Part shown: positions 6,790 to 11,611 of the stretch, one piece after another
Layout of the letters: each line of letters opens with the position of its first letter
Numbering within the stretch: the stretch's first letter is position 1
Source: Chloroflexota bacterium
Lineage (GTDB): Bacteria > Chloroflexota > UBA5177 > JANWHV01
Reading direction: 5' to 3'
Length of the DNA stretch: 11,611 nucleotides
Assembly: GCA_025450375.1 (NCBI GenBank)
Contig: JANWHO010000233.1
Span: 1-11,611 of the forward strand
Notes under the pieces: model-generated
Seen by the model: the letters and a program-made list of their open reading frames with translations, nothing else
Database searches by the model: none
Told to the model about the DNA's origin: nothing
Made by a program: the position numbers and the translations under genes

Positions 6790-7203
6790 TGGGCCGTGTT
6801 GGGCTGGAACACCCGTGACACGCAGGGTGCCGCCCTTAGGACGCGGGACTTCTATCCGCGTCCAGCGCGGCATCGGCGTGGCGCCGCCGCCTAGCCGCCG
6901 GGCCCCGCTGACCGTCGTGAGAACCCGGGGGACGTAGGTCAGGAATTCGCGTCCGCTGGTGTCGAGGTTGTCGGGGTGGTGGTCGTGCGAGAGCAGTACG
7001 ACATCGATCGGGCCAATCTCATCGGGACCGAGCACCGGCCCCATGGTTTTGGTAAGGCTATACCCGCGACCGCGATCGTAGTCGCCAGGGCCATCGAAAG
7101 TGGGGTCGGTGAGCAGCCGCAGACCGCCGAGTTCGAGGATCACGGTCGGCCCCCCGAGGACGCGAGCGCGGAGTTGGGTCGGATCGAGTGTCGGGCTCTT
7201 CAC
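6781..7203 (-). pseudogene. MBL-fold metallo-hydrolase, 3'-truncated
   Basis: This starts at GTG 7201-7203 with GGAGG 6 bases upstream. The first 140 codons encode the N-terminal half of a lactamase_B_2-type hydrolase: LGGPTVILELGGLRLLTDPTFD, the metal motif LLSHDHHPDNLD (His73, His75, His76, Asp78), and VTGVPAQHGPE with His136. After that the family sequence stops; the remaining half, with the later metal ligands, is absent. The frame stays open for about another 190 codons to 6199, but there it reads the cupin and DinB genes out of frame and looks like no known protein. The gene is therefore very likely inactive, or makes a chimera with an unrelated tail. It is divergent from serS. Confidence 0.7.
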
Positions 7204-7354
7204 GGGATTCCTCCAACATTTCTCATGACGGGCTCATCCAGACAACCCTAACGGGGTGCCCTGTTTTGTGGCCACGGTCACCAGGCACGCGCGTCGTTCA
7301 TCGGCTCTCGATGTCCTTACTATACCTATTCATGTGTTCACGTTCTAGGCGACA

Positions 7355-7385
7355 TTCACGCCCGCCCGCGCGTCCCCGCTATACT
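7355..7385 (+). promoter_or_regulatory. Candidate serS promoter
   Basis: TATACT (7380-7385) is the same -10 hexamer as in the two tRNA promoters of this window. The best -35 match is TTCACG (7355-7360, 4 of 6), with a long 19-base spacer. Transcription from about 7392 would begin just before the leader hairpin. The -10 is convincing, the -35 is not. Confidence 0.4.
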
Positions 7386-7396
7386 GAGGGCACAGT

Positions 7397-7419
7397 CCCG
7401 ACCGTGCATGGCGGTCGGG
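7397..7419 (+). promoter_or_regulatory. serS leader stem-loop
   Basis: A perfect 8-bp stem (CCCGACCG/CGGTCGGG) with a 7-base loop lies 41 bases before the serS start codon. No T tract follows and no T-box consensus is visible, so it is not a T-box riboswitch. It could stabilise the mRNA or bind a regulator. The rest of the gap 7204-7379 shows no gene. Confidence 0.4.
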
Positions 7420-7459
7420 CGCCGGACGACGCCGCCAGTGGAATCAGGACGCGATAGGC

Positions 7460-8728
7460 ATGCTAGAGCTCAAGTTTATTCGTGAGCATCCCGATGTAGT
7501 GCGCGAGGCCGCCCGGAAGAAGCGGAGCAGCCTCCCCCTTGATGAATTGCTGGCCCTGGACCGGGCGGTGATGAGTGAACGCCAGGTGATTCAGGACCTG
7601 AACACCCGGCGGAACACCCTCTCTCGCGGTTTTAAGGACGCCACTCCGGAGCAGCGTGAGGGGCTCAAGGCGGAGAGCGGCCAGATTGGCGACGAGATTA
7701 GCCGGCGAGAGGCGGAACTCAAGGATCTTGAGACCCAACTCCACGCCTTGCTGCTCCGGGTGCCGAATATCCCCGATCCCTCGGTGCCCGAAGGGGCCGG
7801 CGAAGAAGAGAACGTACCGGTGCGCCACTGGGGTACCCCCCGACGGTTCGACTTCACACCCCTGGACCATGTGACCTTGATGGAGCGCCTGGACCTGCTG
7901 GATCTGGAGCGGGGCGCGCGCGTAGCGGGAAGCCGGAGCTACATCTTGAAGAACGCGGGCGCCCTCCTGGAGTTCGCCCTGATCCGTTTCGCTCTCGACC
8001 ATGTGCGGGCCAAGGGCTTTACCCCCATGACCGTGCCGGCCCTGGCGCGCGAGTTCGCCCTGGAGGGGACCGGCCAGTTTCCCAGTGGGCGGGACCAAAT
8101 ATACTCGCTGCCGGAGGACGATCTTTTCTTGGTCGGGACCGCCGAGGTCAGCATGACCGGGATGTATAGCGGCGAGATTCTCCGCGAGGCGGACCTGCCT
8201 ATCAAGATGGTGGCCGCTTCCCCGTGCTTCCGCCGCGAGGCCGGAAGCTATGGGCGGGATGTTCGCGGACTGATCCGGGTCCACCAATTCACCAAGGTCG
8301 AGCAGTTCGTGATCTGCGTCAACGATCCCGAGCAGTCGTTGCAATGGCTGGAGACCCTGTTAACCAACGCCGAGGAGCTCTTGCAGGCGCTGGAACTGCC
8401 ATATAGGGTGATGTTACTCTGCACGGGCGACATGGGCGACGGCAAGGTGAAGAGCTACGACATTGAGACCTGGGTGCCGAGCGAGGGCAAGTACCGGGAG
8501 ACCCACTCCGATTCGGCATTGTTCGAGTGGCAGGCCCGGCGCGCGGATCTGCGGTATCGCGACAGCGCCGGGAAGGTTCGCTACGTCCATACGCTCAACA
8601 ACACCGCCCTGGCCTCGCCCCGCATCCTGGTGCCGCTCCTGGAGAATTATCAACAAGCGGACGGGTCGGTGGTGATCCCGGAGGCGCTACGCCCCTATCT
8701 GGGGATGGACCGGATAGTCGCGGATTGA
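7460..8728 (+). CDS. serS: Seryl-tRNA synthetase
   Basis: The 422-residue protein is a full-length class IIa SerRS, which charges tRNA-Ser with serine in the cytosol. Residues 1-105 form the tRNA-binding coiled-coil arm, opening with MLELKFIREHPDVVREA. The catalytic domain contains the TAE serine-binding loop (227-229) and motif 2, FRREAGSYGRDVRGLIRVHQF (257-277). Motif 3 is HTLNNTALASPRILVPLLENYQ (377-398). It belongs to the variant with ETHS and HTLNNT in place of the more usual EISS and HTLNGSG. Ser-Asp-Ser at 350-352 replaces the usual SCS. The ATG follows AGGA by 10 bases. It stands alone, divergent from the broken MBL gene and convergent with hisC. Confidence 0.97.
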   Translation: MLELKFIREHPDVVREAARKKRSSLPLDELLALDRAVMSERQVIQDLNTRRNTLSRGFKDATPEQREGLKAESGQIGDEISRREAELKDLETQLHALLLRVPNIPDPSVPEGAGEEENVPVRHWGTPRRFDFTPLDHVTLMERLDLLDLERGARVAGSRSYILKNAGALLEFALIRFALDHVRAKGFTPMTVPALAREFALEGTGQFPSGRDQIYSLPEDDLFLVGTAEVSMTGMYSGEILREADLPIKMVAASPCFRREAGSYGRDVRGLIRVHQFTKVEQFVICVNDPEQSLQWLETLLTNAEELLQALELPYRVMLLCTGDMGDGKVKSYDIETWVPSEGKYRETHSDSALFEWQARRADLRYRDSAGKVRYVHTLNNTALASPRILVPLLENYQQADGSVVIPEALRPYLGMDRIVAD

Positions 8729-8750
8729 AGCCCCGGCATGGAAGGCCCTC

Positions 8751-8885
8751 CTGAAGCACAGAAACACTGAGGGAACGGAAGGCACAGAACGCGGCTCCGA
8801 TTCAGCACCCACGCTCCCCGTCCCTCACCCTCCTCCCAGGGTAGTGATCTGTGTCTTCCATTCCTTCTGTGTTTCTGTGCTTCAG
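8751..8885. repeat. Long imperfect inverted repeat between convergent serS and hisC
   Basis: The left arm (8751-8788) and right arm (8848-8885) are reverse complements over about 38 bases. There are 17 perfect pairs at the base (CTGAAGCACAGAAACAC at 8751-8767 against 8869-8885) and about 16 of 20 beyond. The roughly 59-base centre is C-rich. The arms are built from CACAGAAACAC/GGAACGGAAGGCACAG units, less GC-rich than the flanks. Being symmetric between two gene ends, it could act as a bidirectional terminator. It could also be a dispersed REP- or MITE-like element; CACAGA-type repeats are common between genes in many environmental genomes. The gap 8729-8921 holds no gene. Confidence 0.72.
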
Positions 8886-8921
8886 GGCGCCCCAAGCCGG
8901 ACGCGTCCACCAACTTCCCTC

Positions 8922-10043
8922 CTACGTACGCGCCAAAGCGGCGGCTTCCAGCGCGGCCAGGAGCGCCTCATTTTCGGCACGTGTCCTCACGGTCAGGCGG
9001 AGGTAAGCGGCGAGCACTGGATGACCGGCATAGGTGCGTGGCACCAGGCCGTGACTCAGCGCCGCCTCGGCGGCTCGACTGGCGGCCTGGGGCGACGGCC
9101 AGCGGGTGAGCAGGAAATTGGCGCGTGACGGCGTCACCTCCGCTCCAAGAGCATGGAGGGCGGCGCCGAACCAGTCACGCTCCTCGATGAGACGCCCAAC
9201 ATTCGCCCGCATGGAAGGCAGATCGCGCATCGCCGCCTCGGCCAGGAGGGCGCTGATGTAGCTGACGCTGTTCGGGGGGCGCATCCGGTTCACCAGGGCC
9301 GCCGTTTCGGGGTCACATAGCGCGTAGCCGACCCGAGCCCCGGCCAGGGCGAACGCCTTCGAGAGAGTCCGCACCACGATCAGGCGCGGGTTCTCCCGGA
9401 TCAAGGGAGCGGCGCTTTCGCCGGTAAACTCGAAATACGCCTCGTCCACGATCACCAAGCAATCGACCCCGCGGATCAGCCGCCTCACCTCGGATGGAGG
9501 AAGTGCCAGGCCGGTAGGGTTGTTCGGATTGCAGAGAAACACGGCCTTGGCTCCCATGGCGGCGGCGATCAGAGCATCCACGTCAAAGGAGAGATCCGGG
9601 GTGGCCGGCACGGCGTCGATGGTGGCGTCCATGATCTGGCTGACGATCCGGTACATGGCATAGGTGGGAGTAGGAACGACCACCCGGTCGCCGGGATTGA
9701 GAAAGGTTTTGGCCACGACATCGAGCATCTCATCGGCTCCGGCCCCGATTACCATGTGGGCGGGCGAGAAGCCCGTGTAGTGCGCCAGTTCGGCGGCAAG
9801 GGCGGCGTAGGAACCATCGAAATACTCGTTGACGTCCGGCAGGCGTCGCGCCTGCTCCAGCACGGCCTCCAGGCAATGCGGAGGAAGGGGCGAGGTATTG
9901 GTGTCGAAACGGACCACCGCCGAAGGGTCCAGGTGGTAGCGGGCGGCGACTTCCTGGTTCGCGGCCTCCCATACATAGGGCTCCATGGCCAGGGTGGCGG
10001 GGCGGGCAAGGCGAGAGGTCGGGGGACCGGCAAGGTCGTTCAT
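8922..10043 (-). CDS. hisC: Histidinol-phosphate aminotransferase-like PLP enzyme
   Basis: This is a 373-residue class I/II (fold type I) PLP aminotransferase of HisC type. The visible signature includes NEYFDGSYAALAAELAHYTG near 72-91, GAGADEMLD for the PLP phosphate (100-108), CNPNNPTG with Asn175, and VDEAYFEF with Asp200 and Tyr203. The PLP lysine is Lys229 in RTLSKAF, with AGARVGYA after it and the substrate-carboxylate Arg349 in YLRLTVR. HisC converts imidazole-acetol phosphate to histidinol phosphate. Stand-alone homologues can also act on aromatic amino acids or cobyric-acid precursors. No other his gene is near. The start is ATG 10041-10043 with AAAGGAG 6 bases upstream. It lies beyond the rplL terminator and no clear promoter fits in between. 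Confidence 0.87.
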   Translation of the reverse strand: MNDLAGPPTSRLARPATLAMEPYVWEAANQEVAARYHLDPSAVVRFDTNTSPLPPHCLEAVLEQARRLPDVNEYFDGSYAALAAELAHYTGFSPAHMVIGAGADEMLDVVAKTFLNPGDRVVVPTPTYAMYRIVSQIMDATIDAVPATPDLSFDVDALIAAAMGAKAVFLCNPNNPTGLALPPSEVRRLIRGVDCLVIVDEAYFEFTGESAAPLIRENPRLIVVRTLSKAFALAGARVGYALCDPETAALVNRMRPPNSVSYISALLAEAAMRDLPSMRANVGRLIEERDWFGAALHALGAEVTPSRANFLLTRWPSPQAASRAAEAALSHGLVPRTYAGHPVLAAYLRLTVRTRAENEALLAALEAAALART

Positions 10044-10085
10044 GGACGCTCCTTTTAGAGGGGTGGGTGCCTCCCGCAAATGATA

Positions 10086-10119
10086 ATGCCCCCGCTTCCC
10101 GATTGGGAAGCGGGGGCAT
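10086..10119 (-). terminator. Intrinsic terminator of the rplJ-rplL operon
   Basis: This is a perfect 15-bp stem, with core GCCCCCGCTTCCC (13 bases) paired to its complement, and a 4-base loop, 15 bases after the rplL stop. On the minus strand it is followed by ATCATTT, a weak T tract. Partial read-through could supply the downstream aminotransferase gene, which lacks an obvious promoter. Confidence 0.88.
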
Positions 10120-10134
10120 GAGCGCCGAACGGGA

Positions 10135-10536
10135 TTAACCGACAGCGACGATGGTGACGGTGGCGCCGACCGCGGTCATCTTCTCCTTGACGGCCTCGGC
10201 CTCTTCCTTGGTCACGGCCTCCTTGATCGGCTTGGGGGCGCCGTCCACCAGATCCTTGGCCTCCTTCAGGCCGAGGCTGGGGAGCAGTTCGCGCACGGCC
10301 TTGATCACGTTGATCTTGTTGGGGCCGACCTCGGTCAGATTAGCGGTGAACTCGGTCGGCTCCGCGGCGGCCTCCTCGGGGGCGGCGGCGGCGGCGGGGC
10401 CGGCGGCGGCCACGGCCACGGGGGCGGCGGCCTTGACCCCGAAGCGATCCTCCATCGCCTTCACCAGGTCGGCGACTTCCATCAGAGTCATGGATCCGAT
10501 AGCGTCAAGTAATTGGTCAGTGGTCTGGGTTGCCAT
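10135..10536 (-). CDS. rplL: 50S ribosomal protein L7/L12
   Basis: The 133-residue protein has the three-part L7/L12 layout. Residues 1-33 are an N-terminal dimerisation domain ([26 protein letters not shown]). An Ala/Pro/Glu-rich hinge covers about 35-60. The C-terminal factor-binding domain includes [16 protein letters not shown] and [20 protein letters not shown], which contact translation factors EF-Tu, EF-G and IF2. Dimers bind L10 to form the ribosomal stalk. The hinge is encoded by GCC/GCG repeats and is slightly long, so the protein is longer than the usual 120-130 residues. The ATG has AAGGAG 11 bases upstream. It lies 33 bases after rplJ in the same operon. Confidence 0.98.
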   Translation of the reverse strand: MATQTTDQLLDAIGSMTLMEVADLVKAMEDRFGVKAAAPVAVAAAGPAAAAAPEEAAAEPTEFTANLTEVGPNKINVIKAVRELLPSLGLKEAKDLVDGAPKPIKEAVTKEEAEAVKEKMTAVGATVTIVAVG

Positions 10537-10569
10537 GGTACTACGAACTCCTTCTTCTGTAGGGTGAAA

Positions 10570-11109
10570 TCAGGCGGATTGCGCTTGCAGTTGTTCTTGC
10601 CGCGCCGCGAGGGTATAGACGAGTTGCTGCACGGCTCCGTTCAGGGTAGCGGCCAACTGAGTGGCCGGCGCTTGCAAGGTACCCAGCAACTTGGCCAATT
10701 GCTCTTCACGGGTGGCCATGGTGGTCAGCCGTTGGACCGCGTCGACATTGAGACCCCGATTACCAAGCGTCCCGCCGGTGACTTTGACGTTCTCCTTGCG
10801 AGTGGCACGGACAGCATCGATGACTGCTTTGGCACCCTGCGGCTCGCTGCCATAAATGAAGGCGATCGCCGTGGGGCCGGAGAACAGGCCATCCATGTCG
10901 GGCTTCCCGGCGTTCCTGGCCGCGATCCGCAAGAGCGTATTCTTGGCCACGCGCAGCTCGATGTTCATGCCGTTGGCGCGCAGTTTCCGGCGTAGCTCGC
11001 TGATTTCGCTCACCTTGAGCTCGCGGTAGTGCAGCAGCACGGTGGCATTGCTTCGCTGCAGTTTCTCGGTCAACTCGGCCACGGTGGCGATTTTCGCCGC
11101 TGTAGGCAT
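10570..11109 (-). CDS. rplJ: 50S ribosomal protein L10
   Basis: The 179-residue protein matches L10 over its whole length. The N-terminal rRNA-binding domain includes KIATVAELTEKLQ, ATVLLHYRELKVSEISELRRKLR and RVAKNTLLRIAARNAG. GLFSGPTAIAFIYGSEPQGAKAV lies in the middle, and the C-terminal helix (about 135-175), which binds L7/L12 dimers, ends the protein. L10 anchors the stalk on 23S rRNA and represses its own operon through the mRNA leader. The ATG follows a near-perfect AAAGGAGGT SD by 7 bases. The gene opens a short two-gene operon. Neither rplK nor rplA lies upstream and no rpoB lies downstream, unlike the common arrangement. Confidence 0.98.
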   Translation of the reverse strand: MPTAAKIATVAELTEKLQRSNATVLLHYRELKVSEISELRRKLRANGMNIELRVAKNTLLRIAARNAGKPDMDGLFSGPTAIAFIYGSEPQGAKAVIDAVRATRKENVKVTGGTLGNRGLNVDAVQRLTTMATREEQLAKLLGTLQAPATQLAATLNGAVQQLVYTLAARQEQLQAQSA

Positions 11110-11152
11110 GCTCCTTACCTCCTTTCCTTCTGGATGTGTACGTGTGAGGACA

Positions 11153-11183
11153 ATAAAAAAACCTCAGCGCGCTCGCCGAGGTT
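11153..11183 (-). terminator. rplJ leader attenuator (intrinsic terminator)
   Basis: On the minus strand AACCTCGGCG and CGCTGAGGTT form a 10-bp stem (one G-U) with loop AGCG, directly followed by TTTTTTTATTG. It lies about 45 bases upstream of the rplJ start, inside the leader and downstream of the candidate promoter. It therefore ought to act as an attenuator rather than as the terminator of another gene. Its 5' arm (ACCTCGG, 11176-11182) can pair instead with CCGAGGT at 11249-11255. Confidence 0.85.
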
Positions 11184-11248
11184 GAGGATCAAGGAAAGAA
11201 GAAACACCGAACACGTCCCGGGGGACGGCATGGCATTTCCACCCCCAC

Positions 11249-11308
11249 ACCTCGGTAGGCAACTTTCAGCGCCGGATTGGCGCGCCCACGGTCTGCGGCA
11301 AGAGAGCT
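11249..11308 (-). ncRNA. L10-type ribosomal leader (autoregulatory mRNA element)
   Basis: The minus-strand leader contains segments like the Rfam L10 leader. TTGCCGCAGACCGTGGGC (complement of 11284-11301) and GCCTACCGAGGT (11249-11260) form the outer stem GUGGGC/GCCUAC, flanked by the CAGA and CGAGG sequences expected for a kink-turn. An inner hairpin GCGCC-AATCC-GGCGC (11269-11283) sits on top, with an 8-base bulge on one side. In other bacteria the L10-L12 complex binds this element and lowers rplJL expression. Further upstream another stem (GGACGGC/GCCGTCC, 11309-11327) is present. The pairing is seen in the sequence; L10 binding is inferred from the family. Confidence 0.65.
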
Positions 11309-11335
11309 GGACGGCAGCACGCCGTCCGGTGAGCT

Positions 11336-11365
11336 ATCGTACCGGATTGCATGCCGATGCGTCAA
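11336..11365 (-). promoter_or_regulatory. rplJ-rplL promoter
   Basis: On the minus strand TTGACG (11360-11365, 5 of 6) is followed after 18 bases by TACGAT (11336-11341, 4 of 6). Transcription near 11329 would include the whole L10-type leader and attenuator in a 5' UTR of about 220 bases. Its -35 lies 32 bases from the -35 of the divergent tRNA promoter. Confidence 0.6.
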
Positions 11366-11397
11366 ACGCGGCGGCTATTTTGGCGATTCCGGGCTGC

Positions 11398-11426
11398 TTG
11401 ACACCACCTATTTGGCTGGCTATACT
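11398..11426 (+). promoter_or_regulatory. Sigma-70-type promoter of the tRNA-Phe/Gly cluster
   Basis: TTGACA (11398-11403), exactly 17 bases, then TATACT (11421-11426). The predicted start near 11433 gives a 5' leader of about 54 bases before tRNA-Phe. The boxes and spacing are identical to the tRNA-Thr promoter at 4246-4274. Confidence 0.9.
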
Positions 11427-11486
11427 CTCATTTGTCGTGAGCAGTCTGGACTGCCGCCGCCGCTATTTAGGTTGGCATGAGGTCCC

Positions 11487-11559
11487 GCCGAGATAGCTCA
11501 GTTGGTAGAGCACTGCACTGAAAATGCAGGTGTCCGCAGTTCGAATCTGCGTCTCGGCA
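11487..11559 (+). tRNA. tRNA-Phe (anticodon GAA)
   Basis: A complete 73-base cloverleaf. The acceptor is GCCGAGA/TCTCGGC, the D stem GCTC/GAGC, and the anticodon stem CTGCA/TGCAG with loop CTGAAAA, giving anticodon GAA. The T arm is CGCAG-TTCGAAT-CTGCG and the discriminator A. CCG follows, so CCA is not encoded. Only 4 bases separate it from the next tRNA, so the two share one precursor. Confidence 0.98.
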
Positions 11560-11563
11560 CCGC

Positions 11564-11611
11564 GCGGAAGTGGCTCAGTGGTAGAGCATCTCCTTGCCAA
11601 GGAGAGGGTCG
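11564..11611 (+). tRNA. tRNA-Gly (anticodon GCC), cut by window end
   Basis: The first 48 bases of a tRNA: acceptor 5' strand GCGGAAG, D stem GCTC/GAGC with a short D loop, and anticodon stem TCTCC/GGAGA with loop TTGCCAA, giving anticodon GCC. The T arm and the 3' acceptor strand lie beyond the window. Confidence 0.95.

Noticed and set aside
7204..7459. T-box riboswitch upstream of serS
   Set aside because: No AGGGTGGNACCGCG-like T-box sequence, no specifier loop and no terminator with a T tract were found.
7463..8344. 293-codon minus-strand frame opposite serS
   Set aside because: serS is unambiguous on the other strand; the long antisense frame is a codon-bias effect.
10371..10432. GCC/GCG triplet run as a microsatellite
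   Set aside because: It encodes the normal Ala-rich hinge of L7/L12; the repeat is explained by protein sequence and high GC.
11029..11496. Plus-strand 155-codon frame over the rplJ leader and tRNA promoter
   Set aside because: It overlaps the rplJ start, the leader, the attenuator and the tRNA promoter, has no SD and resembles no protein.
1..11611. CRISPR array, insertion sequence or prophage genes
   Set aside because: No regularly spaced direct repeats, transposase or integrase motifs, or phage genes were seen on either strand.

Overview
The window is a GC-rich, gene-dense bacterial chromosome segment. It has canonical TTGACA-17-TATACT promoters, Shine-Dalgarno (SD)-led starts, GTG and TTG starts, and tRNA genes without encoded CCA. 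The seryl-tRNA synthetase variant, the detached rplJ-rplL pair and the MMPL, DinB and tautomerase genes would suit a soil-type high-GC Terrabacteria member such as Chloroflexota or a relative. This placement is a low-confidence inference, because no single gene fixes the phylum.

Layout, left to right. Positions 1-258 hold the C-terminal end of a RES-domain toxin-like protein. Next come a small 4-oxalocrotonate-tautomerase-family gene and an alpha/beta hydrolase gene (362-1385, + strand). Convergent to them is a minus-strand pair (1367-3926): a large MMPL/RND-type membrane transporter followed by a small IsdG/MhuD-like antibiotic-biosynthesis-monooxygenase (ABM) protein. A minus-strand tRNA-Thr(CGU) with a near-consensus promoter lies at 4139-4274. 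A GNAT acetyltransferase and a YccU-like CoA-binding protein follow on the + strand. A minus-strand block (5619-7203) carries a DinB-fold protein and, upstream of it, two broken genes: the N-terminal half of a metallo-beta-lactamase-fold hydrolase abutting the C-terminal core of a cupin.

The right part is mostly translation and core metabolism. serS (7460-8728, +) faces a histidinol-phosphate-aminotransferase-like gene (8922-10043, -). Between them is a long imperfect inverted repeat. Upstream of the aminotransferase on the minus strand is the rplJ-rplL ribosomal stalk operon. It has its own promoter, an L10-type leader with an attenuator, and a strong terminator after rplL. Divergent from rplJ is a tRNA-Phe(GAA)/tRNA-Gly(GCC) cluster driven by a perfect consensus promoter; the tRNA-Gly is cut by the window end.

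Most of the window is ordinary. The points most worth a second look are the rplJ leader with a visible terminator/antiterminator pairing, the separation of rplJL from rplKA and rpoB, the MBL/cupin deletion scar, the inverted repeat between serS and hisC, and the MMPL plus heme-oxygenase-like pairing. I found no clear undescribed defence or mobile system, no CRISPR array and no transposase.
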